Below, piece after piece: positions 36,124 to 46,146 of a stretch of 64,000 nt of DNA (its first letter is position 1; the number at the start of each line of letters is the position of its first letter). The translations under genes and the position numbers were made by a program. Origin of the DNA: Sediminibacterium sp. Gen4 (GTDB lineage: Bacteria > Bacteroidota > Bacteroidia > Chitinophagales > Chitinophagaceae); contig JACBFI010000009.1 of the NCBI GenBank assembly GCA_013391385.1, positions 42,514 to 106,513 of the forward strand. Reading direction: 5' to 3'. The notes beneath the pieces are model-generated. The model was not told the DNA's origin and did no database searches. It worked only from the letters and a program-made list of their open reading frames with translations.

Positions 36124-37071
36124 ATGAAAAGAACAGCCGGATGTATTGTTTTGTTGGTGGGGGGTATCGCCGCAATTTCTGCTTTCATGGCTCCGGCTCC
36201 TGTCACAACAAAAGCTGCGCTTGGCAAAAAACTATTTAACGATAAGATACTCTCCAAAGACAATACGATTAGTTGTGCCAGCTGCCATTTACCTGAATAT
36301 GGCTTTTCAGACACTGTAGCTTTTAGTAAAGGTATTGAGGGACGAGCTACTACCAGAAATACGCCTTCGGTACTTAACATGAAAAACCGCCCCTATTTTT
36401 TTTGGGATGGAAGAGCTGCATCATTGGAACAACAGGCATTGATGCCTATTGCTCATCCTGATGAAATGGGACTGCCTATTCAAGAAGCAGTTGCCAGATT
36501 GAATGCCAGTAGTGAATACCGAAAACTATTCTTGCGAATTTTTAAAGCCTTACCAAATAGCAAAAATCTCGGTGCTGCATTCGCTGCCTTTGAACGTACA
36601 CTGGAAACTGATAGTAGCCGATTCGATGCGTATATGGATGACCTGATTGCATTTACGGAATCAGAAGAAAGAGGAAGAAAATTATTCATTAGTGATAAAA
36701 CCAAATGCTTTGATTGTCATCGTGGACCCGATTTTACGGATGACCAGTTTAAGAATATCGGACTATTTGATGGTTATGCGCTGAATGATTCAGGGCGTTA
36801 CCTGATTACTCGCAAAAAAGAAGACCTGGGAAAATTTAAAACTCCGGGCTTGAGAAATATAGCCCTCACTGCTCCTTATATGCACAATGGTATGTTTCAG
36901 ACTTTAGAAGAAGTGGTAGAATATTACAATAACCCCGGAGCTTTTGTATTGAGTCCTATCAATATCGACAGTACACTTGCTGAGCCTTTAAGTCTGAGCA
37001 GACAAGAAAAAGCTGATCTGGTTGCTTTTTTGAAAACCTTAACAGATAAGCGTTTCCAAAAACAGCGATAA
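36124..37071 (+). CDS. Di-haem cytochrome c peroxidase (MauG/CcpA family)
   Basis: 315 residues from the ATG at 36124, which puts a signal peptide (MKRTAGCIVLLVGGIAAISA) at the N terminus; an in-frame ATG at 36091 overlaps the promoter of the divergent gene. Two haem-binding motifs: CASCH at 51-55 and CFDCH at about 195-199. Other landmarks: FWDGRAASLEQQA, AHPDEMG, and FKTPGLRNIALTAPYMHNG with the distal axial methionine. Periplasmic reduction of hydrogen peroxide using cytochrome electrons is the usual role; MauG-like oxidation chemistry is the alternative. Confidence 0.92.
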   Translation: MKRTAGCIVLLVGGIAAISAFMAPAPVTTKAALGKKLFNDKILSKDNTISCASCHLPEYGFSDTVAFSKGIEGRATTRNTPSVLNMKNRPYFFWDGRAASLEQQALMPIAHPDEMGLPIQEAVARLNASSEYRKLFLRIFKALPNSKNLGAAFAAFERTLETDSSRFDAYMDDLIAFTESEERGRKLFISDKTKCFDCHRGPDFTDDQFKNIGLFDGYALNDSGRYLITRKKEDLGKFKTPGLRNIALTAPYMHNGMFQTLEEVVEYYNNPGAFVLSPINIDSTLAEPLSLSRQEKADLVAFLKTLTDKRFQKQR

Positions 37072-37184
37072 GTTCGTCTAATAGTAAATAAGCTGCATCT
37101 TATCCTTCTTTTTAACAAAAGATTGCACACAGTAGGATTCATGCACTTGTTGAATTATCTTTATTTCACACAAATTTTACAATT

Positions 37185-37883
37185 ATGGAAGACAAGAAAA
37201 AGTACAAGATCCTTTTGTGCGAAGATGATACGAACCTTGGAATGGTATTAAAGAACTATCTCGAAATCAATGATTATGATGTTACGCTGGAAAGAGATGG
37301 CCGTTTAGGTTTGGCTGCTTTTCAGCGTGAAAAATATGATATCTGTTTGCTGGATGTAATGATGCCCAATATGGATGGCTTTACACTGGCAGAAGAAATC
37401 CGCGATGTAGATCCAGATATTCCCTTATTCTTCCTGAGTGCCAAAACCATGAAAGAAGATTTGATCCAAGGATATAAATTGGGGGCCGATGACTATATCA
37501 CCAAACCCTTTGATAGCGAAGTGCTATTACTCAAGATCAAAGCCATCCTGAAAAGAAATGAGGAAGAGAATAAGGGTAATGATAATATAGAATTTGATCT
37601 CGGTAAATACCATTTCAATCCCAAACTCCGCGAACTCAAAAATGGTGATAGTACACAAACACTATCCCCCAAAGAGAATGAGTTATTGAAAATGCTGGCA
37701 GAACATAAAAATGATCTTTTGCCTCGTGAACGCGCACTCAAAAAAATCTGGGGTAGCGATACCTATTTCAACGGAAGAAGCATGGATGTTTACATTGCTA
37801 AGCTTCGTAAATACTTGAAAGAAGATGCAGATATTGAGATTGTGAATATACACGGTAATGGTTTTAGATTGGTAGCACCATAA
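37185..37883 (+). CDS. OmpR/PhoB-family response regulator
   Basis: 232 residues. Receiver domain (about 8-122) with acidic pair in LLCEDD, phospho-acceptor D57 in ICLLDVMMPNMDG, switch serine in FFLSAK and lysine in DDYITKPFD. C-terminal winged helix (about 135-230) with LSPKENELLKMLAEH and NGRSMDVYIAKLRKYL. It resembles the RprY-type regulators of Bacteroidota. No histidine kinase is next to it, so its partner is encoded elsewhere. Followed by a strong terminator, so probably monocistronic. Confidence 0.93.
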   Translation: MEDKKKYKILLCEDDTNLGMVLKNYLEINDYDVTLERDGRLGLAAFQREKYDICLLDVMMPNMDGFTLAEEIRDVDPDIPLFFLSAKTMKEDLIQGYKLGADDYITKPFDSEVLLLKIKAILKRNEEENKGNDNIEFDLGKYHFNPKLRELKNGDSTQTLSPKENELLKMLAEHKNDLLPRERALKKIWGSDTYFNGRSMDVYIAKLRKYLKEDADIEIVNIHGNGFRLVAP

Positions 37884-37904
37884 TCGCTCCCAACTATATT
37901 CCAT

Positions 37905-37939
37905 AAAAAAGCCATCCACCTTAGGCGGATGGTTTTTTT
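37905..37939 (+). terminator. Intrinsic terminator behind the OmpR-type regulator
   Basis: A-rich left flank, stem CCATCC-A-CC / GG-C-GGATGG with loop TTA, then seven T. It is 22 nt behind the stop at 37883 and ahead of the D-lactate dehydrogenase start at 37980. The right half shares CCTTAGGCGGA with the palindrome at 48897-48911. Confidence 0.85.
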
Positions 37940-37979
37940 ATGTGCTGTATATCGTCTTTTTACTTTGTACCTTTCAGGT

Positions 37980-38975
37980 ATGAAAATCACTTTTTTTTCA
38001 TCACAGCCCTATGATCGTAGCTTCTTCGAAAAATTCAATGATTCTACGGGTTTTGAACTACAGTTTTTAGATGTAGCCCTCAACGAGCAAACTGCTATCA
38101 TGGCAAAAAATGCAACAGCAGTTTGCGTATTTGTGAATGATCAAGTAACAACTGCTGTGATCCAACAATTGGCTGGATTAGGTGTGAAAGTCATTGCCCT
38201 TCGTTGTGCAGGTTTCAATAATGTAAATCTCGTTAGTGCACGTGAAAATGGTATCCGGGTTTGTCGCGTACCGGCATACTCTCCGGAAGCAGTGGCCGAA
38301 CATGCTGTTGCCATGATCCTCACACTCAACCGCAAAACACATAAAGCGTATAATCGGGTCAGAGAACAGAATTTTTCATTGAATGGATTATTGGGTTTTA
38401 ATCTGCACGGAAAAACCATTGGAGTAGTTGGCACCGGTAATATCGGACAGGCATTTTGTAGAATCATGCTTGGGTTTGGTTGTCGGGTAAAAGCTTTTGA
38501 TCTTATCGCAAATAAGGAAATGGAATCCATAGGGGTTACTTATCATCCTTTGATGGAAGTATTGAACTCGGATATTATCTCCCTTCATTGTCCACTAAAC
38601 GAACAAACCCGACATTTGATACAAGATGAAACCCTTACCTATATAAAACCGGGCGCTATGCTGATCAATACCGGAAGGGGTGGTTTGATCGATACAAAAT
38701 CGGTCATCGGGGCTTTAAAAAAAGGGCAAATTGGGGCTTTGGGTATCGATGTATATGAGCAGGAAGAAAAGCTGTTTTTCAGAGACTTATCCGCCAATAT
38801 TATTCAAGATGATGATATCCAGCGACTCATGAGTTTTCCGAATGTATTGATCACCGCTCACCAGGCCTTTTTCACCGATGAAGCCTTATCACAAATTGCC
38901 ATTACTACGTTAAATAATGTACTCCAATTAGTAAAAAATAGTAATTTGAAGGATCAGGCTGCGTTATTGGCTTAA
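37980..38975 (+). CDS. ldhA: D-lactate dehydrogenase / D-2-hydroxyacid dehydrogenase
   Basis: 331 residues from the ATG at 37980 (MKITFFSSQPYDRSFF); the longer frame would run through the upstream terminator. NAD-binding motif GVVGTGNIGQAF near 148-159. Catalytic residues: arginine in INTGRGGLIDT, glutamate in GIDVYEQEEKLFF, and histidine in ITAHQAFFTDEAL near 295. The DVYE..E..FF arrangement is that of fermentative LdhA. It reduces pyruvate to D-lactate with NADH. Monocistronic. Confidence 0.92.
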   Translation: MKITFFSSQPYDRSFFEKFNDSTGFELQFLDVALNEQTAIMAKNATAVCVFVNDQVTTAVIQQLAGLGVKVIALRCAGFNNVNLVSARENGIRVCRVPAYSPEAVAEHAVAMILTLNRKTHKAYNRVREQNFSLNGLLGFNLHGKTIGVVGTGNIGQAFCRIMLGFGCRVKAFDLIANKEMESIGVTYHPLMEVLNSDIISLHCPLNEQTRHLIQDETLTYIKPGAMLINTGRGGLIDTKSVIGALKKGQIGALGIDVYEQEEKLFFRDLSANIIQDDDIQRLMSFPNVLITAHQAFFTDEALSQIAITTLNNVLQLVKNSNLKDQAALLA

Positions 38976-39011
38976 TTTTAGTCTATAATAGTATACCAAA
39001 GAAGAGGAATT

Positions 39012-40049
39012 ATGAAGAAGCTCACAATACAATGGATCTTAACTATTTGTACGGTATTATTTATCCTATCGTGTCAAAAAGAACTCAGCATAGAAGGTGA
39101 AGGATTAAAGGGTACAGCACAAGGTTCTCTTACAGATAGTTCGGGTAATTGTAAAGATGCGGATGTGCGTGGTGAATATGTGATTGATCAGCCGCTAGGT
39201 GATAGCAATTATATCATTATCAAAGTAAACTTTACCCTGCAGGGTAAGTATAAAATTTATAGTGACACAGTAAATGGTATGTGGTTTATTGATTCCGGCT
39301 TTGCCCTCACTACCGGACCCGCCACTGTTAAATTAAAAGGAAACGGTAAACCCATCCTTCCTAACCGAGCAGATTTTGTACTGACTTTTAATAATAGTTT
39401 CTGTGCATTCTCTGTAATCACTAGTACTACAGGTGGTAGCGGTGGTGGAACCAGTAATGATTATTTTCCTACCACACTCAATTCTAACTGGACTTATGAA
39501 TACATCCCAAAGTTGGGAACACTCGATACCTTCAGGGTGGTAGCGACGAATCAAACCATTTTTGCTGACAATAAAGTGTTCAGACAATACAGCACTGATC
39601 CTTTGGGAGAAGCTTACTATTTCAGTAAGGACAATGCAGGTAATTATTATGCGTACAGTACCGTAGACTTTGATTACCTCTTTATTTTCGACTCTATCCC
39701 CTCTACCTTTATCTCCTATCCATTCTTAAAAGATAATGTGGCACAAGGAACTACTTGGGAAAGTCCGGAATATGGTAAAGTAAAAATTGGTAATGATGTG
39801 GGCATCAGCAAAGCGGTCTTTACCATCGTAGGTAAAGGTGTTTCACATTCAGTATTAGGAACTGTGTACAATGATGTGATCAATGTGAAAAGAAGTATCC
39901 AATTTAAAAAAGATGGCACCACTACCTTCACAACCGTAATAGAAGGCAATACTTATTATGCAAAAGGTGTTGGTATGATCGATCAGATTATTCCTACCTC
40001 TTCTACTACCAGTCAAGCAGTTAGTTTAACCAGGAAACAAATATTCTAA
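39012..40049 (+). CDS. Lipoprotein of unknown function
   Basis: 345 residues. The N terminus is a lipoprotein signal with lipobox ILSC (C21) followed by QKELS, so it should be anchored in the inner or outer membrane. The mature part is rich in beta-strand-like sequence and glycine, serine and threonine; a glycine-rich linker (TTGGSGGGTSNDYF, about 138-151) divides an N-terminal domain (about 30-137) from a C-terminal domain (150-345). No enzyme motif is seen. It is typical of Bacteroidota surface lipoproteins. It ends before a strong bidirectional terminator. Confidence 0.75.
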   Translation: MKKLTIQWILTICTVLFILSCQKELSIEGEGLKGTAQGSLTDSSGNCKDADVRGEYVIDQPLGDSNYIIIKVNFTLQGKYKIYSDTVNGMWFIDSGFALTTGPATVKLKGNGKPILPNRADFVLTFNNSFCAFSVITSTTGGSGGGTSNDYFPTTLNSNWTYEYIPKLGTLDTFRVVATNQTIFADNKVFRQYSTDPLGEAYYFSKDNAGNYYAYSTVDFDYLFIFDSIPSTFISYPFLKDNVAQGTTWESPEYGKVKIGNDVGISKAVFTIVGKGVSHSVLGTVYNDVINVKRSIQFKKDGTTTFTTVIEGNTYYAKGVGMIDQIIPTSSTTSQAVSLTRKQIF

Positions 40050-40064
40050 TACTTACTATAAAAT

Positions 40065-40094
40065 AAAAATGCCGCTGAAAACAGCGGCATTTTT
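40065..40094. terminator. Bidirectional intrinsic terminator
   Basis: A 13-bp perfect stem AAAAATGCCGCTG / CAGCGGCATTTTT with loop AAAA between two converging genes (lipoprotein ending 40049, lspA ending 40110). A and T runs at both edges serve both strands. Confidence 0.92.
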
Positions 40095-40109
40095 ATTTTA
40101 TAGCGATGA

Positions 40110-40787
40110 TCAAAATATCTGTGTCTTATCATTCACCACAGAATCTGTTTCTACGGTGGCATGTTTCTCTTCTTCTACTGTCTTAAAGAATTTCTTTTGA
40201 AAGATTAATATGGCGATTACTCCTGAAGAAATGGATGCATCAGCAAGGTTGAATACAGGTCTGAAGAATTCAAAATCATCTCCTCCCACAAAAGGCATCC
40301 ATTCGGGGTACTTTGCATTGGTAATGATGGGGAAATAAAACATATCTACCACTTTCCCATAAAACAAACCTGCATAACCTCCTCCATCCGGAAATAGGGT
40401 TGCTACATTTTGTGTAAAAGGGTTGCTTTGTTCAAAGATCAATCCATAAAATAAACTATCGATCAGATTACCCAAAGCTCCTGCATAAATCAATCCCGCG
40501 CAGATCATAAATCCGCGATGGTATTTTTTCTTTAGAAAATCACGTAGTAAAAAAGTACCCCAGATCACTGCTACCAAACGAAAAAGGGTAAGCGCTATTT
40601 TTCCGATACCACCTCCAAATTTCCAACCCCAGGCCATGCCTTCATTCTCTACAAAATGTAAACGGAACCAGCTCCCGATCATATTATGCTCTTCACCGGC
40701 ATAATAAGTCAGTTTAATATAAAATTTCAATGCCTGATCCGCGACGATAATGGCGAGTATCAAAAAAATCAAGTGCTTCGCTTTCAC
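40110..40787 (-). CDS. lspA: Lipoprotein signal peptidase (signal peptidase II)
   Basis: 225 residues. Cleaves the signal peptide of prolipoproteins in the inner membrane. The two catalytic aspartates are visible in LGNLIDSLFYG and FNLADASISSG. Four membrane helices. It is longer than the E. coli enzyme (about 165): there is an extra loop between the catalytic segments (about 135-170, with FTQNVATLFPDGGGYAGL) and a hydrophilic C-terminal tail. Longer LspA proteins are normal in this phylum. Many lipoproteins in this window (SusD, 39012, 58757) would be its substrates. Confidence 0.94.
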   Translation of the reverse strand: MKAKHLIFLILAIIVADQALKFYIKLTYYAGEEHNMIGSWFRLHFVENEGMAWGWKFGGGIGKIALTLFRLVAVIWGTFLLRDFLKKKYHRGFMICAGLIYAGALGNLIDSLFYGLIFEQSNPFTQNVATLFPDGGGYAGLFYGKVVDMFYFPIITNAKYPEWMPFVGGDDFEFFRPVFNLADASISSGVIAILIFQKKFFKTVEEEKHATVETDSVVNDKTQIF

Positions 40788-40810
40788 TGCTAATAGTTTT
40801 TATCTGGCAA

Positions 40811-40818
40811 CAAAGATA
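40811..40818 (-). promoter_or_regulatory. Candidate -7 element for lspA
   Basis: On the minus strand TATCTTTG matches TAnnTTTG, 24-31 bases ahead of the lspA start at 40787, in the 62-nt gap behind murF-alr. lspA may thus have its own promoter. Confidence 0.45.
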
Positions 40819-40849
40819 GGGCTTGGGTTATTCCAAAAAGGTTAAAGAC

Positions 40850-43360
40850 TTATTCTTCTACATAAACCCTTTTCACCCGTTGACTTACAGAGGTCATGAT
40901 CTCATAGGGTATCGTTCCTGCTGCTTTTGCCAGTTCCTGAATGGGCACTTGTTTTCCGAAGATCTCTACCTCATCTCCTTCTATAACTCCGGGAATATTG
41001 GTTACATCAATCATCGTCATATCCATACAAACATTTCCAATAACAGGTGCTTTTTGACCACGAACCATTACCTGTCCGACTCCATTTCCAAAACGCCGAC
41101 TGTACCCATCGGCATATCCGATGCGAATCGTGGCTATTCGACTTTCGCGCGCAATGATTCCAGTTCTGTTATATCCTACTGTTTCTCCTGCGGCAACGGT
41201 ACGAATCTGGGCAATCGTAGACTTTAAGGTAGCCACCGGTTGCAAAGCGAGTTGATGGGTATCTGCACTATCTACTCCATATAAACCTATACCCAAACGA
41301 ACCATGTCGAACTGATAAGCAGGATGACGGAATATGCCTGCTGAATTGGCGATATGACGAATAAAAGAATAATTCAAATGGCTACTTAACGTATGACAAG
41401 CTTCGATAAATTCATGCACCTGTTGTTCGGTAAAAGCATCCAATGATGGGTTTTCACTGCCCGCCAGATGACTCAATACCGACTTGATCACCATGGTTCC
41501 TTTTTCCTTCAGTTCCATGGCCAAATCATGGGCTTCATTGATTTCAAAACCCAACCGGTTCATGCCCGTATTGAATTTGATATGTACCGGATATTGGTGA
41601 ATGCCTTGATTTTGTAAAAAGGAATGAAACAATCGATAGATATTGAAGGAATAAATCTCAGGCTCCAGATCATATTGAACCATGGCATCAAATCCTGCCT
41701 CATCCACATTCATAACCATGATGGGTAAACTGATACCTGCTTTTCTCAACTCCACACCCTCGTCAGCATAAGCCACTGCGAGATAATCGATTTTGTGAAA
41801 CTGTAATACCCGCGCTACCTCTGCAGATCCGCTTCCATAGCTAAAGGCTTTCACCATCGCCATGAGTTTGGTGCTGGGTTGCAAAAAATGCTGATACGCT
41901 TTCAGATTATGGATCATGGCGGTGAGGTTCACTTCCATGACGGTTTGGTGCACTTTCTGTTCTAACCACTGACTGATTCGTTCAAAAGAAAATATCCGCG
42001 CCCCTTTTAGGAGAATGTATTCATCCTTGAACTGATTCAAATTTGCATGTTCTAAAAAATCAGCTGTTGAAGGGTAACAAATAATCGAAGGTATTTTATC
42101 TGACGTTTTATGTTCAGACTGTGGCAATGCATGTATATATCTTGCTATACCCAGACCAATACCCACGAATCTTTGAACACCTCTTCTACTCAACTTTTCT
42201 AATACAATCTGATACAAACGATCATCGGGAATACCACTTTGTAAAATATCAGAGAGTATGACAGTTGTTTTATTATTTCCTGCCTGTTGTACTAAAAAAT
42301 CAAGTGCCAACTCTAATGATGCGATATCATTACTGTAACTATCATTCAGTAAATAACAATTATTCACAGCTTTGATCAACTGCATACGCATGTCCACGGG
42401 CTGTAATAACAACATCCTCTCTTGAATCATTTCGAATGCATAGCCCTGTGCTAACATGGTTGCCCAGCAGGTAATGGCATTATCAATGGATATACGGTCT
42501 GTGAATGGTATCGTAATGTTGATGGTATTCTGTTGATACAAAGCCACGATCATTGTTGTATGATCTGTGCGCACTTCACTAATAATTTTTAAATCGGCAG
42601 CTTCATTTCTACTCCATGAGAAAAAGCGAATACCCTCTTTAAAGAGTGCTTTATCATGTGTATCCGGATAACAATGAGGAGCAATTCCATCGCGATAAAA
42701 AACCAACAGATCTGCTTCTTTGAATAGTTTCGCTTTCTCCAATGCTTTTTCTCTTTCACCGGGGAATCCTTCATTATGTGCTGTCCCTAAATTGGTCCAA
42801 ATCCCAATAGTGGGCTGAATGATTTGCTGAAGCGTATCCATTTCGCCCGGTTCAGAAATACCAGCTTCAAAAATGGCAAGTGTGTGCATGGATTGTAATT
42901 GCCAAACACTTAAGGGAACTCCAATTTGTGAGTTATAACTACGCGGACTTCTTACAATCTGCAGATCTGCATTCAGTAATTGATAGAGCCATTCTTTAAC
43001 AATGGTTTTACCATTGCTGCCGGTAATACCTATAACAGGTACATGAAATTGACTACGATGAAAAGCAGCTAATTGTTGTAAGGCTTTGAGTACATCTTTT
43101 ACGATCAGAAATGAAGCATCCGGATAGCTAGCAACTTCATGAAAAGAGGTGTGTACAACAAAAGATCTTAATCCACGATCATACAACTCAGGAATAAATG
43201 CATGCCCGTCTCTTCGCGGACCACTGATTGCAAAGAATAAAGTAGTATCGGGAAATAAAAGTTTGCGACTATCGGTCAATAAATATTGTACCATTCTATT
43301 ATCAGCAGGCGGTGCTTTGGCCTGAATAATGGTGGCGATATGTTGCAAAGAATACGTCAA
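40850..43360 (-). CDS. murF-alr: Bifunctional MurF ligase / alanine racemase
   Basis: 836 residues, a fusion known in Bacteroidota. MurF part (about 1-450): ligates D-Ala-D-Ala to UDP-MurNAc-tripeptide; ATP site VIGITGSNGKTIVKEW near 113-128, and IFEAGISEPGEMD. Alanine racemase part (about 465-836): PLP-binding lysine in KLMAMVKAFSYGSG near 505, the second catalytic tyrosine in AGETVGYNRTG near 725, and the C-terminal GNVCMDMTMIDV. The racemase supplies D-alanine that, after Ddl, becomes the MurF substrate, so both ends of one pathway are in one chain. In-frame throughout. It follows the TerC gene by 16 nt. Confidence 0.95.
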   Translation of the reverse strand: MTYSLQHIATIIQAKAPPADNRMVQYLLTDSRKLLFPDTTLFFAISGPRRDGHAFIPELYDRGLRSFVVHTSFHEVASYPDASFLIVKDVLKALQQLAAFHRSQFHVPVIGITGSNGKTIVKEWLYQLLNADLQIVRSPRSYNSQIGVPLSVWQLQSMHTLAIFEAGISEPGEMDTLQQIIQPTIGIWTNLGTAHNEGFPGEREKALEKAKLFKEADLLVFYRDGIAPHCYPDTHDKALFKEGIRFFSWSRNEAADLKIISEVRTDHTTMIVALYQQNTINITIPFTDRISIDNAITCWATMLAQGYAFEMIQERMLLLQPVDMRMQLIKAVNNCYLLNDSYSNDIASLELALDFLVQQAGNNKTTVILSDILQSGIPDDRLYQIVLEKLSRRGVQRFVGIGLGIARYIHALPQSEHKTSDKIPSIICYPSTADFLEHANLNQFKDEYILLKGARIFSFERISQWLEQKVHQTVMEVNLTAMIHNLKAYQHFLQPSTKLMAMVKAFSYGSGSAEVARVLQFHKIDYLAVAYADEGVELRKAGISLPIMVMNVDEAGFDAMVQYDLEPEIYSFNIYRLFHSFLQNQGIHQYPVHIKFNTGMNRLGFEINEAHDLAMELKEKGTMVIKSVLSHLAGSENPSLDAFTEQQVHEFIEACHTLSSHLNYSFIRHIANSAGIFRHPAYQFDMVRLGIGLYGVDSADTHQLALQPVATLKSTIAQIRTVAAGETVGYNRTGIIARESRIATIRIGYADGYSRRFGNGVGQVMVRGQKAPVIGNVCMDMTMIDVTNIPGVIEGDEVEIFGKQVPIQELAKAAGTIPYEIMTSVSQRVKRVYVEE

Positions 43361-43376
43361 GGAAAATGATTAATGA

Positions 43377-44342
43377 TCAGATGGAACCATCGTGTACATC
43401 CCGCGGTGTTCCTTTTTTACTCGCAAACATGGAGTAGAAGATAGAGCCTGCGATACAAAGTACAATCAATCCAAGAGAAATGAATACTTGGGTTGATTTA
43501 TCCACCCACATATTGATATAATGTTCTCCCAGCATTTTGATACCGATGATCACGAGTACAATCGCAATACCTTGTTGTAAATAATCGAACTTAGAAACGG
43601 CACCTCTTAACAAAAAGAATAAAGAACGGAGTCCGAGTACAGCAAAAATATTCGATGTATAAATCACCAGTTTGTCTCTTGAAATACCCATTACAGCCGG
43701 AATAGAATCCAGAGCAAAAACAAGGTCAATAGAGGCCAGCAATACCACTACCACGAACAGTGTGGTGTACAAAGGTTTACCATTTTCTCTTACCACATAT
43801 TTACCATCTCCATCGTGAGGTGCCAGTGGTAAATAAGTTTTCAAAAAGCGATAGATCTTAGTGTCATGCGGCTCAAATTCTTTTTCTTCATTGGCCGTAA
43901 ACATTTTATAACCGGTATACACCAGAAAGACGCCAAATATGTAAAGCACCCAATGAAACTGTTCTACTAATGCCACACCAATAGTGATGAACAATACGCG
44001 GAAAACAATGGCCATCAAAATACCGATCAATAATACACGGGAATAATACTTCTCTTTTACTTTGAAGGAGTTGAAAATAAGGATGAACACAAAAATATTG
44101 TCAATACTTAAACTCCATTCCATGAGATAAGCACTCAAGTATTCCAAGGCAAGTTTCTGTCCTTCCTCTACCCACATAAACACAAAAAAACCCAATGCCA
44201 GCGATACCCAAAAGAATGTTTGCTTTAATGCTTGCTTGATGGTGATCTGTGCATTTTTTTTACTCAGTAATCCTAAGTCAAATACTAATGCGAGTACTAA
44301 TACGATTCCGAAAACAAGATAAACGATCTGGTGCGTGGTCAT
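43377..44342 (-). CDS. TerC-family membrane protein (Alx-like)
   Basis: 321 residues, about nine membrane helices. Signature acidic sites: YLMEWSLSIDNIFVFILIF near 72-90 and LASIDLVFALDSIPAVMGIS (about 202-221), both characteristic of TerC/Alx proteins, which are associated with manganese export and metallation of exported proteins. A cytoplasmic loop with EEKEFEPHDTKIYRF lies near 150. Probably in the same transcript as murF-alr. It is not closely similar to the TerC fragment at the left edge of the window. Confidence 0.92.
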   Translation of the reverse strand: MTTHQIVYLVFGIVLVLALVFDLGLLSKKNAQITIKQALKQTFFWVSLALGFFVFMWVEEGQKLALEYLSAYLMEWSLSIDNIFVFILIFNSFKVKEKYYSRVLLIGILMAIVFRVLFITIGVALVEQFHWVLYIFGVFLVYTGYKMFTANEEKEFEPHDTKIYRFLKTYLPLAPHDGDGKYVVRENGKPLYTTLFVVVVLLASIDLVFALDSIPAVMGISRDKLVIYTSNIFAVLGLRSLFFLLRGAVSKFDYLQQGIAIVLVIIGIKMLGEHYINMWVDKSTQVFISLGLIVLCIAGSIFYSMFASKKGTPRDVHDGSI

Positions 44343-44391
44343 GCAGGTAAATTATGCCGTAAAGATAGCGACCAACCTCTTCAGAGCCTTT

Positions 44392-46137
44392 TTAAAGACC
44401 GTATTTCTTTTTTCTTCTCCATTGGATAATTCCCCCTGTAATAGCTAGTATGAGTAAAGGGGTTACAATATTGATAAATTGCCAAGTGGTTTTTTGGGAT
44501 GCAATCTTTTCTTTGTCCAAAAGCCTCAAAACAATGGTTTTATTCCTACTTTCAAACAAGCCATTATTACTTACGAGATAATCAATACAATTCAAAAAGA
44601 ATTCACGATTGGCAAAACGGTAGCCTTCAAATGGAAGTTCTCCCATGGGTAAGGGGCCGGTGGTATTACTGAGGGCATTGGTCACGATATCAGCATCTGA
44701 AACCACGATCTGTTTCCCTTCTTTCAGCGCAACTCGCTGAAAAGGCTTGCCGGTTGTACGTTGTACCGAATCCATCAAATCAGCCCCCGCTCTATTGGCA
44801 AAAAGCGATTGAAATTTACCCTCCAACAATACGGCTACTGGAACATAGCTTCTATTGAATGTAAAAAGATCTTCTTCACTTTTAACACTATTGATGGTTA
44901 CCAGTGCCGGTGAAGAGATACTCCGACTATTCGTATCTGAAGCCAATAAAATGGTCTTTTGTATACCCAGTGCTTTCACCGTATCAATACTGGATGGGAA
45001 AATAGGTAATACCCGATCCAGATTTTTGGAAATAGGATTGTCTGTTTTCGATGAAAGAAAAGGATAATAAGGCCAGGGCACTCTTTGCATATTGGGAGAA
45101 CCATCCGGATTTCTGCCGACTACGATCGGAATTTTAGAGCAATTCAAATCTTGCAGCAGATCACCATTGATGCGTACTCCATATTTAAACAGTAGATCAT
45201 CAATATCCAATCCACGATCATAGGCTGTATATTCTGCCTGACTTCTCATCAGACTATCGAGTTCTGCATGCAACTTATCGATGAACCAAATAACCTTACC
45301 GCCATTCATGACATACTGATCCAGCTTCAGCTTATCTTCTTCTGTGAAAACACTGGTGGGTTTTACAATTACCAAGGCATCTATAATGGTGGGATCAGGA
45401 TATCCTTGTTTCAGATCGAAGACAGCCAAGCGGTAATCATTTCTCAAACTCTCACCAAGGTCGTTAATTTTCATATCGATCGGCTCACCATTACCCACGA
45501 GATAAGCAATGGTTGGTATGTATTCACGCGTCAGCTTATCAATGGCATTGGCAAATTTGTACTCCAGTAAAGCCTCTGCTGCATTACGTGTAGCTTCTTT
45601 GTCTTCCAGTGGCTCTACATCATTTACTACATTATATTGTTTGAATATCCGTCTGCTACTTCTCAGGTCTATTGCTATGGGTTTTCGATTACCATACTTC
45701 ACCAATGCCGATGGAATGATGAGTTGAGAAGTAGACTCATCGGTATTGGTAATTTCTGTTCTTTCAAACACAACACCTAAGCGGGCCAGACTATCATACA
45801 AGATGGCTTTGGCAGTATCATTATTGAGTTCTTCACCTGGCTTTTCAAATTTTACCCGAATAAGATTTCCTGAGATTGAGGTAAAGTCTTCTAGTAATTC
45901 TTTTGTAGCAACAGATAACTTTTTGTAATCAGCAGGAAGATTACCTGTTAAGAATACATCAATTTCAATGACTGAGTCTACGTTGTTTAGTAATTGTTTG
46001 GTTGCATTTGTAAGGCTGTATCTTTTATCTGCAGTAAGGTCTGCACGCATTCCAATATTAGCAGTAAGGTAAATGATTGCTACCAGTAAGATCGTCGAAA
46101 AAAACACACCATATTTATATTCAGATAGTTTTTGCAT
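44392..46137 (-). CDS. gldG: Gliding motility ABC transporter component GldG
   Basis: 581 residues. N-terminal TM at about 10-30, a large periplasmic ABC-type-uncharacterised domain (about 35-545; with DLTADKRYSLTNATKQLL, VEIDVFLTGNLP and VIVKPTSVFTEEDKLKLDQY), and a C-terminal TM (about 550-570) followed by WRRKKKYGL. This arrangement is GldG, which with permease GldF and ATPase GldA is tied to gliding motility in Flavobacterium. Downstream of gldF by 9 nt. gldA is not in the window. Confidence 0.93.
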   Translation of the reverse strand: MQKLSEYKYGVFFSTILLVAIIYLTANIGMRADLTADKRYSLTNATKQLLNNVDSVIEIDVFLTGNLPADYKKLSVATKELLEDFTSISGNLIRVKFEKPGEELNNDTAKAILYDSLARLGVVFERTEITNTDESTSQLIIPSALVKYGNRKPIAIDLRSSRRIFKQYNVVNDVEPLEDKEATRNAAEALLEYKFANAIDKLTREYIPTIAYLVGNGEPIDMKINDLGESLRNDYRLAVFDLKQGYPDPTIIDALVIVKPTSVFTEEDKLKLDQYVMNGGKVIWFIDKLHAELDSLMRSQAEYTAYDRGLDIDDLLFKYGVRINGDLLQDLNCSKIPIVVGRNPDGSPNMQRVPWPYYPFLSSKTDNPISKNLDRVLPIFPSSIDTVKALGIQKTILLASDTNSRSISSPALVTINSVKSEEDLFTFNRSYVPVAVLLEGKFQSLFANRAGADLMDSVQRTTGKPFQRVALKEGKQIVVSDADIVTNALSNTTGPLPMGELPFEGYRFANREFFLNCIDYLVSNNGLFESRNKTIVLRLLDKEKIASQKTTWQFINIVTPLLILAITGGIIQWRRKKKYGL

Positions 46138-46146
46138 ACACTTACA